DNA from: Ruminococcus flavefaciens
GTDB lineage: Bacteria; Bacillota; Clostridia; Oscillospirales; Ruminococcaceae
Reading direction: 5' to 3'
Assembly: GCF_900108555.1 (NCBI RefSeq)
Contig: NZ_FNWV01000002.1
Span: 2,794 to 45,317, forward strand
Length of the DNA: 42,524 nucleotides
Shown here: positions 1-6,406 of the stretch, in pieces
How positions within the stretch are numbered: the first letter of the stretch is position 1
Layout: each line of letters starts with the position of its first letter
Translations under genes and position numbers: made by a program
The notes under the pieces: model-generated
What the model saw: only the letters and a program-made list of their open reading frames with translations
Databases searched by the model: none
Told to the model about the DNA's origin: nothing

Positions 1-990
1 ACAGTTGAAATGATCGATGAGAGAATAGTAACAACAACTACTACGACCTCAACAACAACGACCACAACAACTACAACAACGACTACCACCACAACAACTA
101 CTACCACGACTACAACTACAACATCTACAACAAGCAAGACAACTACGACAACAACATCAACAACTACTGCATCGACAACTACAACAGTTATAACAACAGC
201 TGTTGTAAAGATCGACAAGCAGGATATCCTTGGTGAAGAAGTCGAAGGTGCTGAGCTTACACTTACAGGTGTTGACAAGGACGGTCATAAGGTAGAATTC
301 GATGAAGGCGTTATTACAGCCGGACAGGGTGCTAAGGTTGAAAAGTCTCACGGCGATTCACTCGTTTGGATCTCAGGACAGACAGCCACAAAGGTAACTC
401 TTGAGGACGGTCAGTACGTACTTCACGAAGTAGCTGCTCCTACAGGCTACGAAGTAGCAACAGATATGAAGTTCACAGTTACTGACGGTAAGCTTGTATC
501 TGTTGACGGAGTTGAGACAGATTCAGATACAGTTGTAATGATCGATGAGAAGATAGTTACTACAACTACAACAACGACTACAACTACTACGGCAACAACA
601 ACTACTACAACAAATCCGAGCGATGTAATGGGTCAGGAAGTATCAAATACGACCAGTGTTACACAGGGAGGTATCGAGTTCTCAGTAACTTCAACTTCCA
701 CAACAACAACTACTACATCGACCACTTCCACAACTACAACATCTGAGACTACTACAACAGATGTTACTACCACAACAGCAGAAGAGACAACAACAACAAC
801 TACAACTGCTGCTGTAACAGGTAAGACAACAGCAAAAACAACTACTAAGGCTAAGAGCACAACAACTAAGAAGACAACTGATGCACCTAAGACAGGTGTT
901 GAGGGAGCAGGAGCAGCGTTAGCAATACTTGGTATTGCAGCAGTTTGCGCTTTCGCAGCTCGTTCAAGAAAGAAGAACGATGATCAGTAA
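1..990 (+). CDS. Cell-wall-anchored SpaA-type surface protein (3' part; 5' end outside window)
   Basis: The reading frame is open from base 1, so the gene starts upstream; 329 residues are visible. They comprise a long Thr linker (about 12-65), a SpaA/Cna-B-like domain (about 68-180) with Lys70 and Glu143 where isopeptide-forming residues usually lie (HEVAAPTGYE context), then more Thr linkers. The C-terminus is a sorting signal: APKTG (295-299), a hydrophobic stretch and the basic tail RSRKK. Residues before each linker repeat almost exactly (TVEMIDERIV, TVVMIDEKIV), so the protein is a tandem array of domain-linker units. Such proteins are exported and sortase-linked to peptidoglycan, as pilins or adhesins. 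The signal has Ala instead of the usual Leu of LPXTG. Thr codons are mixed (ACA, ACT, ACC, ACG). Ligand unknown. Confidence 0.85.
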   Translation, partial: TVEMIDERIVTTTTTTSTTTTTTTTTTTTTTTTTTTTTTTTSTTSKTTTTTTSTTTASTTTTVITTAVVKIDKQDILGEEVEGAELTLTGVDKDGHKVEFDEGVITAGQGAKVEKSHGDSLVWISGQTATKVTLEDGQYVLHEVAAPTGYEVATDMKFTVTDGKLVSVDGVETDSDTVVMIDEKIVTTTTTTTTTTTATTTTTTNPSDVMGQEVSNTTSVTQGGIEFSVTSTSTTTTTTSTTSTTTTSETTTTDVTTTTAEETTTTTTTAAVTGKTTAKTTTKAKSTTTKKTTDAPKTGVEGAGAALAILGIAAVCAFAARSRKKNDDQ

Positions 991-1024
991 GGCTTTCAAA
1001 GATGAATAAGTGATCGAAGCACAA

Positions 1025-1060
1025 AGAGCTGTCGGACAATTGTCCGGCAGCTCTTTTTTT
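1025..1060 (+). terminator. Rho-independent terminator after the surface protein
   Basis: An AGAGCTG...CAGCTCT stem with inner CGGACA/TGTCCG pairing is followed by a run of eight T. It lies 35 bases after the stop codon. Confidence 0.9.
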
Positions 1061-1071
1061 CAAAAAAATAC

Positions 1072-1100
1072 TTGTAATCGGTGTTGAAATTTGGTATAAT
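1072..1100 (+). promoter_or_regulatory. Promoter of the corA transcript
   Basis: TTGTAA at 1072-1077 and TATAAT at 1095-1100 are separated by 17 bases. The same -35 sequence and spacing recur before the asp23 gene at 5917. Transcription should start near 1107, giving a leader of about 160 bases before corA. Confidence 0.8.
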
Positions 1101-1130
1101 AAAGTTATATCTTGATTATGGAGGTGCATT

Positions 1131-1187
1131 ATGAGTTCTGACCCTTATGGGAATTTGAATAATATTCCATGCTTCGGCAGACGATAA
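1131..1187 (+). CDS. Short leader ORF upstream of corA (18 aa)
   Basis: ATG at 1131 follows a strong Shine-Dalgarno (GGAGGTG, 1120-1126) at good spacing and encodes MSSDPYGNLNNIPCFGRR. Its last codons form the 5' arm of a hairpin and its stop codon lies at the edge of that hairpin's loop. This is the layout of a regulatory leader peptide. Salmonella corA and mgtA are known to have translated leader ORFs (CorL, MgtL), but I see no sequence relation to them. Whether this ORF is translated is inferred only from the ribosome-binding site. Confidence 0.6.
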   Translation: MSSDPYGNLNNIPCFGRR

Positions 1188-1260
1188 TAATGCTCTCGTC
1201 CTTTTGCCGAAGTTAATCTCGGCGAAAGGAGCAAGGCTTTTCCGCTATGGAACAGCCGAA
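1172..1260 (+). promoter_or_regulatory. Competing hairpins in the corA leader
   Basis: Segment 1172-1184 can pair with 1196-1212 (CTTCGGCA/TGCCGAAG plus GACGA/TCGTC). Segment 1199-1210 can instead pair over 12 positions with 1219-1230 (TCCTTTTGCCGA/TCGGCGAAAGGA, one G-U). The two structures share 1199-1210, so only one can form at a time. GCCGAA at 1255-1260, just before the corA start, is a further possible partner of TCGGC (1219-1223). No T-run follows, so any switch would act on translation or through Rho. Confidence 0.55.
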
Positions 1261-1265
1261 ATGAT

Positions 1266-2192
1266 ATGATAAACTTTTACTGCTATGAAAACGGTATCCT
1301 GAAACAGTGCGATGCTCCGAAAGCAGGCTGCTGGGTATCGGTGGTAGACCCGACTCCCCAGGAGGTCAGGGAGCTTATAGAGGATTACGGTCTTGACAGC
1401 GGATTTGTAAAGTCCGCCATAGATGAGGAGGAGTCATCACGTATCGAGCGCGAGGACGACCAGACTCTCGTTATCATAGATACTCCTGTATCTGCAATTG
1501 ACGATGACAAGACCAAGAACTTCTACACTCTTCCAATGGGCATCATCGTTACGGACGAATACGTTTTCACTATCTCTATCAGAGAAACACAGATACTCAA
1601 CGAAGCCGCAAGAGGCGGCATACGCAATCTAAGGCCTGATTTCAAGACAAGATTTGTGCTCCAGCTTCTTCTCAGGATCGCAGCACTCTTCCTTACCTAT
1701 CTGAAACAGATAGATAAGATATCATCTGCTGCCGAGCAGGAGCTCCACGACGCTATGAAGAACGAGCTTCTCATGCAGCTGCTTGCTCTTGAAAAGTCAC
1801 TGGTATACTTTTCCACTTCGCTCAAAGCCAACGAAGCCACTATCGAGAAGATATTCCGCGGCAGAGTAATAAAGCTCTACGATGAAGATCAGGATCTTCT
1901 TGAGGACGTTCTTATCGAGATGAAGCAGGCGATCGAGATGTCGAGTATATACACGGGTATCCTGTCCAGTATGATGGACGGCTTCTCATCAATAATCTCG
2001 AATAATCTGAACCTTGTAATGTGGAGACTTACTATCGTCACCATAGTTCTTCAGATTCCGAACATCATGTTTGCTTTTTACGGTATCAATACAGGAGATA
2101 TACCGTTCAACTATACATGGGTCGCGCTTGCACTTACGGGATTTCTTACGATAGTAACAGCGTTCGCGCTGCTTAAATGGAAGAAAAAATAA
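1266..2192 (+). CDS. corA: CorA-family divalent cation transporter with GIN variant motif
   Basis: A 308-residue protein of CorA layout: a long acidic cytoplasmic N-terminal domain, a helical middle, and two C-terminal membrane helices (about 250-271 and 282-304) ending in a lysine tail. The pore signature, normally YGMN at the end of the first helix, reads YGIN (272-275). CorA proteins form homopentamers carrying Mg2+ and related cations across the cytoplasmic membrane. GMN variants occur in relatives such as ZntB, so the ion is uncertain. The ATG at 1266 has no strong ribosome-binding site. A five-codon ORF (1247-1264, MEQPK) stops one base before it, suggesting translational coupling. Terminators lie on both sides, so it is monocistronic behind its structured leader. 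Confidence 0.88.
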   Translation: MINFYCYENGILKQCDAPKAGCWVSVVDPTPQEVRELIEDYGLDSGFVKSAIDEEESSRIEREDDQTLVIIDTPVSAIDDDKTKNFYTLPMGIIVTDEYVFTISIRETQILNEAARGGIRNLRPDFKTRFVLQLLLRIAALFLTYLKQIDKISSAAEQELHDAMKNELLMQLLALEKSLVYFSTSLKANEATIEKIFRGRVIKLYDEDQDLLEDVLIEMKQAIEMSSIYTGILSSMMDGFSSIISNNLNLVMWRLTIVTIVLQIPNIMFAFYGINTGDIPFNYTWVALALTGFLTIVTAFALLKWKKK

Positions 2193-2193
2193 A

Positions 2194-2226
2194 AAAAGCC
2201 ATGAACGTTATTTCGTTCATGGCTTT
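2194..2226. terminator. Bidirectional terminator between corA and recG
   Basis: A perfect AAAAGCCATGAACG / CGTTCATGGCTTTT stem with a short loop. Its A- and T-rich flanks allow it to work for corA (plus) and recG (minus), whose stop codons lie within about ten bases on either side. Confidence 0.88.
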
Positions 2227-2232
2227 TCTGTT

Positions 2233-4269
2233 TTATCCGATTATATCCTTGCTGAAAAGGCGCATTACATCGAGTTTCAGCGGTCTGTTCTGCGGCTTTT
2301 CCAGGAGCGGATCATCGGCAAGGAGCTCCTTTGCGCAGGTCTGAGCGCGGTTCATAAGCTCCATATTGCAGGCGATATCCGCTATTTTCAGCGGCGGCAG
2401 ACCGTGCTGAGCATTGCCGAAGAAGTCGCCGGGACCTCGCATTTTCAGGTCCTCTTCCGATATTTTAAATCCGTCAGTAGTCGAGGACATTATCTTCATG
2501 CGCTTTACGCAGTCCTCGGTGGTATTGTCGGTTATGAGTATACAGCTGCTCTCGAAGCTGCCTCGTCCCACACGACCGCGGAGCTGATGAAGCTGAGAAA
2601 GTCCGAAACGCTCGGCGTTCTCGATGACCATGACTGCCGCATTGGGCACGTCAACTCCGACTTCAACAACAGTAGTGCAGATAAGCACCTGTATCTCTCC
2701 GCTGCGGAATTTCTCCATTACCTTGTCCTTTTCGGCAGCCCTCATCTTACCGTGAAGAAGTGCGGTGGAATAGCCTTTGAGGTCACCCTTTGCAGCCTCA
2801 TCGGCGTAGGTCTTTACGGCAAAAAGCTCGCTTTCGCTGTCCTCTATCATGGGGCATACAACGTAAGCCTGCCTGCCCTCGTCAAGCCGCTGACGAACAA
2901 AGCCGAATGCACGGCTGCGGAGTTTTCCCGTGACCGCGTAGGTCTTTACGGGCTTTCGGCCTTTAGGGAGCTGAGTTATGGCAGATATATCAAGGTCTCC
3001 GTAGATGATAAGTGCCAGTGTACGGGGGATAGGAGTTGCGGACATTACAAGTTTATGGGGAGCATCGCCTTTTTCGGCGAGAGCAGCTCGCTGAGCCACA
3101 CCGAAGCGGTGCTGCTCGTCGGTAATGACCAGTCCGAGAGACTTATACTCCACATCTTTCTGTATTATGGCATGAGTACCGACAATGACATCAATTTCAC
3201 CTGCTGCTATCTGTTCGCGTATAGCAGCCTTTTGCTTTGCGGTAGTTGAACCTGTCAGCAGGCACACCTTTACGCCGAAAGGTTCAAGGAAGCTGCTGAG
3301 GGTATTGAAATGCTGAGAAGCAAGTATTTCCGTAGGAGCCATAAGCGCGGACTGCACACCGTTCTGCGCAGAAAAATAGCAGGCTGCGGCTGCAACAGCA
3401 GTCTTGCCGCTTCCCACATCGCCCTGCAAAAGCCTGTTCATGGGGACATTTCTGCAAAGGTCACCGACTATCTCTGAAACAGCCTTTTTCTGGTCGTCAG
3501 TGAGTTCAAATGGCAGTCCTTCCGTGAACGCGCTCACATCAACGCTGCTGTCCATTTGAAACGCCGTATTTCTGCGGCTTCGGGACTTCATAACAGACAT
3601 ACCTATCTGTAGTTTGAGAAGCTCATCAAAGGCGAGTCTGCGCCTTGCAGTTTCGGCAGCAAGCTCACTTTCGGGGAAGTGTATATTTTCAAGTGCCCAC
3701 ATAAGGGGACAAAGGTCGTATTTCCGCAAAATATCGTCAGAAAGTGTCTCAAAGGGCTCATTGCGCATGAGTTCAAGAGCCTGCCGCATATTGGTGCGCA
3801 CCATATTTACGGACAGCCCCTGAGTTAGGTGGTATTTAGGCTGAATGAGCACCTTTTCATCGGCGCGGATATAAACAGGGGAGCTTATCTCCTTGCGCAT
3901 GAACGAACCTGCCACCTTGCCGTACATATAGTAAGTCTCGCCCTCTTTGAGAGCCTGAAAATAATACACGTTGTTATATACAACTATCAGTATATCGTTC
4001 AGTCCGTCGGTAGCAGCGGCTTTGCATATGACAAGTCCGCCTTTTATGCGCTGTGGCGGCATTTTCTTGTATACCGTCAGTTTCAGCACATTGTAGTCTC
4101 CGAGGACAGCCTGAGCAACAGGCACATGAGTGCGGAAGTCGAGGTAGTCACGGGGAATGTGGTATATAAGCTCATAGGGCGAATTTATGCCAAGTTTGCG
4201 GTACTTTTCGCCGCGAGCCTTTCCGACGCCCTTTAAGTATTCGATTTCGCTGAAAAGAGTAGTGGGCAT
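2233..4269 (-). CDS. recG: ATP-dependent DNA helicase RecG
   Basis: A 678-residue RecG. The N-terminal wedge/OB region (about 1-250) is followed by the two-lobed helicase: Walker A GDVGSGKTA at 283-291, DEQH box at 384-387, and QLRGRVGRG (motif VI) at 562-570. RecG remodels stalled replication forks and Holliday junctions. I chose the ATG at 4269 because AAGGAG sits just before it and the protein then starts at the conserved LKGVG region. The frame stays open for 29 more codons upstream, but that stretch is hydrophobic, unlike RecG, and overlaps a terminator. Length is normal. A TATAAT on the minus strand at 4294-4289 may be its own -10, with a poor -35. Confidence 0.95.
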   Translation of the reverse strand: MPTTLFSEIEYLKGVGKARGEKYRKLGINSPYELIYHIPRDYLDFRTHVPVAQAVLGDYNVLKLTVYKKMPPQRIKGGLVICKAAATDGLNDILIVVYNNVYYFQALKEGETYYMYGKVAGSFMRKEISSPVYIRADEKVLIQPKYHLTQGLSVNMVRTNMRQALELMRNEPFETLSDDILRKYDLCPLMWALENIHFPESELAAETARRRLAFDELLKLQIGMSVMKSRSRRNTAFQMDSSVDVSAFTEGLPFELTDDQKKAVSEIVGDLCRNVPMNRLLQGDVGSGKTAVAAAACYFSAQNGVQSALMAPTEILASQHFNTLSSFLEPFGVKVCLLTGSTTAKQKAAIREQIAAGEIDVIVGTHAIIQKDVEYKSLGLVITDEQHRFGVAQRAALAEKGDAPHKLVMSATPIPRTLALIIYGDLDISAITQLPKGRKPVKTYAVTGKLRSRAFGFVRQRLDEGRQAYVVCPMIEDSESELFAVKTYADEAAKGDLKGYSTALLHGKMRAAEKDKVMEKFRSGEIQVLICTTVVEVGVDVPNAAVMVIENAERFGLSQLHQLRGRVGRGSFESSCILITDNTTEDCVKRMKIMSSTTDGFKISEEDLKMRGPGDFFGNAQHGLPPLKIADIACNMELMNRAQTCAKELLADDPLLEKPQNRPLKLDVMRLFSKDIIG

Positions 4270-4307
4270 AAGCTGCTCCTTAGAAAGAATTATAGTAAAT
4301 GACAAAA

Positions 4308-4341
4308 ATACAAACAGAAAGGGCGGACATAAAGTCCGCCC
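4308..4341 (-). terminator. Terminator of spoVS (minus strand)
   Basis: Minus-strand GGGCGGAC / GTCCGCCC hairpin (4341-4321) followed by a T-rich tract. It lies between the spoVS stop and the recG start. Confidence 0.7.
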
Positions 4342-4356
4342 GATGATCCAAACCAA

Positions 4357-4617
4357 TTATCTCTGCTCACAGATAAGCTTGATAGCGGTTCTCTCTTCGC
4401 CGTCGATCTGGATATTAGCAAATGCAGGAATGCAAATGAGATCAATACCAATTGGTGCAAGATATCCCCTTGCTATAGCTATAGCCTTGATCGCCTGATT
4501 TGCTGCACCCGCACCTACTGCCTGAACTTCGACAGCCTTCTGTTCTCTGATAACACCGGCAATAGCTCCGGCAACAGAATTAGGTGATGAGTGTGATGAT
4601 ACTTTCAGAATTTCCAT
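4357..4617 (-). CDS. spoVS: Stage V sporulation protein S (SpoVS)
   Basis: An 86-residue protein matching SpoVS along its whole length. It shows the family's N-terminal MEILKVSS, the AGAANQAIKAIAIARGYL core and the late IPAFANI segment. SpoVS is a small Alba-fold-like protein affecting septation and coat maturation in Bacillus; homologues also occur in non-sporing bacteria, so it does not prove sporulation. ATG at 4617 is preceded by GGAGGG. It has its own promoter and terminator, though it follows a YmdB-type gene, a neighbourhood common in Firmicutes. Confidence 0.95.
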   Translation of the reverse strand: MEILKVSSHSSPNSVAGAIAGVIREQKAVEVQAVGAGAANQAIKAIAIARGYLAPIGIDLICIPAFANIQIDGEERTAIKLICEQR

Positions 4618-4698
4618 TACAAAATAACCCTCCTGTTAAAAATATTTGTACGATAACTATGTCTTATATGCCTTAAGGCTATTCTATTGTACAATTGT

Positions 4699-4727
4699 AT
4701 TATACCCTATAAATGGTAAAAAAGCAA
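4699..4727 (-). promoter_or_regulatory. Promoter of spoVS (minus strand)
   Basis: On the minus strand, TTGCTT (4727-4722) and TATAAT (4704-4699) are spaced by 17 bases. It lies between the end of the ymdB-type gene and the spoVS start. Confidence 0.7.
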
Positions 4728-4750
4728 GTACTTATTGCAAACTTTGTAGA

Positions 4751-5521
4751 CTATCTTATAATTATTCTTTCTGTTTTGTGCGATTTGCCACTTTTTTCAT
4801 CAAATTCGGTTATTGTTCCACAAAGAAAGCACGGAGCGTCCGCCTCGATGAAGCGCACAGGCATACGAAAGCGGAACATATTGATAACTGAGGCGAAATC
4901 CACACCGAGACAGGAGTGCTCGGGACCTGTCATGCCCACATCGGTAATATATGCGGTATGACCGCCCAATATACACTCATCGGCGGTCTGTACGTGGGTA
5001 TGAGTGCCGAAAACGCCGCTTACCCTTTCGGTAAGATAATGACCCATAGCCTTTTTCTCGGAAGTAGCCTCAGCATGGAAGTCCACAAAGATGTTCGGGG
5101 TATCTATTTTACTAAGTATCTCGTCTATCTTGGTGAACGGATTATCCAGCGGATCCATAAGGGCAGTACCCATCATATTGATAACGGCTACAGAGTACGC
5201 TCCCATGTCGAGTATGCGGTATCCGCTTCCAACGCAGCCGCCCTCGGGATAATTTGCAGGTCGCACCATATATTCCTCGTCAAAGAGTTCAAGGGCTTCC
5301 TTGCGGCGGAAAGCGTGATTTCCCGTAGTTATGATATCCGCACCTGCTCTTATTATCATTTCCGCAGATGAACGGGTTATACCGTTGCCCTGCGCGGAGT
5401 TTTCGCCGTTTACGACAGTTATGTCGATATTGTTTTCATGTTTTATGCTGCTCAGCTTTGCCGAAAGGAACTCACAGCCTGCTTTTCCCACAACATCGCC
5501 GATAAAGAGTAGTTTCTTCAT
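4751..5521 (-). CDS. ymdB: YmdB-family metallophosphoesterase (2',3'-cyclic nucleotide phosphodiesterase)
   Basis: A 256-residue protein with the YmdB metal-site motifs in order: GDVVGKAG near residue 8, NGENSAQG near 39, TTGNHAFRR near 66, DFHAEATSEK near 147 and GTHTHVQT near 172. YmdB of Bacillus hydrolyses 2',3'-cyclic nucleotides and influences RNA turnover and multicellular behaviour. In many Firmicutes it follows the RNase Y gene; here the upstream neighbour is a DUF4236 protein and no rny is in the window. ATG at 5521 lies 10 bases after that gene's stop, so the two are probably co-transcribed. Confidence 0.92.
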   Translation of the reverse strand: MKKLLFIGDVVGKAGCEFLSAKLSSIKHENNIDITVVNGENSAQGNGITRSSAEMIIRAGADIITTGNHAFRRKEALELFDEEYMVRPANYPEGGCVGSGYRILDMGAYSVAVINMMGTALMDPLDNPFTKIDEILSKIDTPNIFVDFHAEATSEKKAMGHYLTERVSGVFGTHTHVQTADECILGGHTAYITDVGMTGPEHSCLGVDFASVINMFRFRMPVRFIEADAPCFLCGTITEFDEKSGKSHKTERIIIR

Positions 5522-5531
5522 ATTTCTCCCA

Positions 5532-5750
5532 TTACTTCTTGCCTGTTTTCTTTTTGCCGCCGAGGTCGGTATCGTATGAGATACCCGTTCCCTGTAGGCT
5601 TACGGTAGCCTTTTTCTTATTGTTTACGGTAACTTTTACCTTTTTGCCTGCTATTTTCGGACCGTCAACGGATATGCTGCCGCCCTTCTTGTTTTTGTTG
5701 AACTTCAAAAAGCTGAATATCTTGAAGCTTTTTCTGAAATGAAACCCCAT
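5532..5750 (-). CDS. DUF4236 small basic protein
   Basis: A 72-residue, lysine-rich protein beginning MGFHFRKSFKIF with a later SLQGTGISYDT. This is the DUF4236 pattern (an FRKS start, a Gly-rich centre and a TG(I/L)SY end). The family's function is unknown; it often appears alone or attached to DnaJ- or SH3-type modules. The start is supported by GGGAGGT just upstream. It is first in a likely two-gene unit with ymdB. The strongly basic C-terminus (GGKKKTGKK) is visible; I infer no function. Confidence 0.8.
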   Translation of the reverse strand: MGFHFRKSFKIFSFLKFNKNKKGGSISVDGPKIAGKKVKVTVNNKKKATVSLQGTGISYDTDLGGKKKTGKK

Positions 5751-5916
5751 AGTAGACCTCCCTTTTTAGCTGTCAGCCCGACGGTCAATAGTGATGACCG
5801 CCGTAAATTCGCATTACATCTTTATTATAATACCACAAAACCCGCCTATAATCAATACAAATATTATATTTTTTTAATATGATAAGTATTTTTCCAAATA
5901 TAATTTTTTATAGGTA

Positions 5917-5945
5917 TTGTAAAAAGCAAAAAAGTGTGATATAAT
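5917..5945 (+). promoter_or_regulatory. Promoter of the asp23-fakA operon
   Basis: TTGTAA (5917-5922), 17 bases, then TATAAT (5940-5945) with an extended TG at 5937-5938. The flanking region (5751-6005) is AT-rich and holds no other gene. Confidence 0.82.
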
Positions 5946-6005
5946 TGATTAGATATCGGTTAATATCAGACTTTATTTGCATTTTAACAAAAGGAGTGAT
6001 GATCC

Positions 6006-6365
6006 ATGGTAGGCTTTGAAAATCATATCGGAAAGATCACTATTTCTGAAAACTATCTCATTGAGATCGTAAAACACGCAGTCGTTGACTGTTTTGGTGT
6101 TGCAGGCGTATGCAGCGTGACTACGTTCCGTTCGGCAGTATCTGCACTTACAGCAGGCAAGGCGTTCAGAAAGAACAAGGGTATACTGCTCCGCACCGAC
6201 AAGGACGGCGGACTTATCATAGATCTCCATATCAAAGTGACCTACGGCACCAATATCAATGCCGCTGTAAAGAGCATCACTCATAAAGTCAGCTTCGCAG
6301 TTGAAGAAGCTGCAGGTATAGATGTACACAAGGTCAACGTATTCGTTGATGACATGAACGCATAA
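6006..6365 (+). CDS. yloU: Asp23/Gls24 family protein (YloU-like)
   Basis: A 119-residue protein of the Asp23/Gls24 family. It has the typical beginning (GKITISENYLIEIVKHAV), a central D-hydrophobic strand (IIDLHIKVTYGTNI) and the end VDVHKVNVFVDDM-like helix-strand. Members are abundant cytoplasmic or membrane-associated proteins linked to envelope stress; the molecular role is not settled. AAGGAG at 5991-5996 precedes the ATG at 6006. It pairs with fakA 41 bases downstream, the usual Firmicute yloU-yloV arrangement. Confidence 0.92.
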   Translation: MVGFENHIGKITISENYLIEIVKHAVVDCFGVAGVCSVTTFRSAVSALTAGKAFRKNKGILLRTDKDGGLIIDLHIKVTYGTNINAAVKSITHKVSFAVEEAAGIDVHKVNVFVDDMNA

Positions 6366-6406
6366 GCGAGCAGTTACTACTGCATACAGAATTGGAGGAC
6401 TTTACT

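Noticed and set aside
157..860. Minus-strand ORFs rich in Val, Cys and Ser opposite the Thr linkers
   Set aside because: They are the reverse complement of ACN repeats (poly-Val or poly-Cys), have no ribosome-binding site, and oppose a well-supported surface protein.
1107..1265. The corA leader as a known Mg2+ (M-box) riboswitch
   Set aside because: I could not place the conserved M-box core elements, and the region is dominated by a short ORF and two simple competing hairpins.
2404..3249. Long plus-strand ORF of 281 codons opposite recG
   Set aside because: It lies wholly inside recG, which has every helicase motif; the opposite product has no domain-like pattern.
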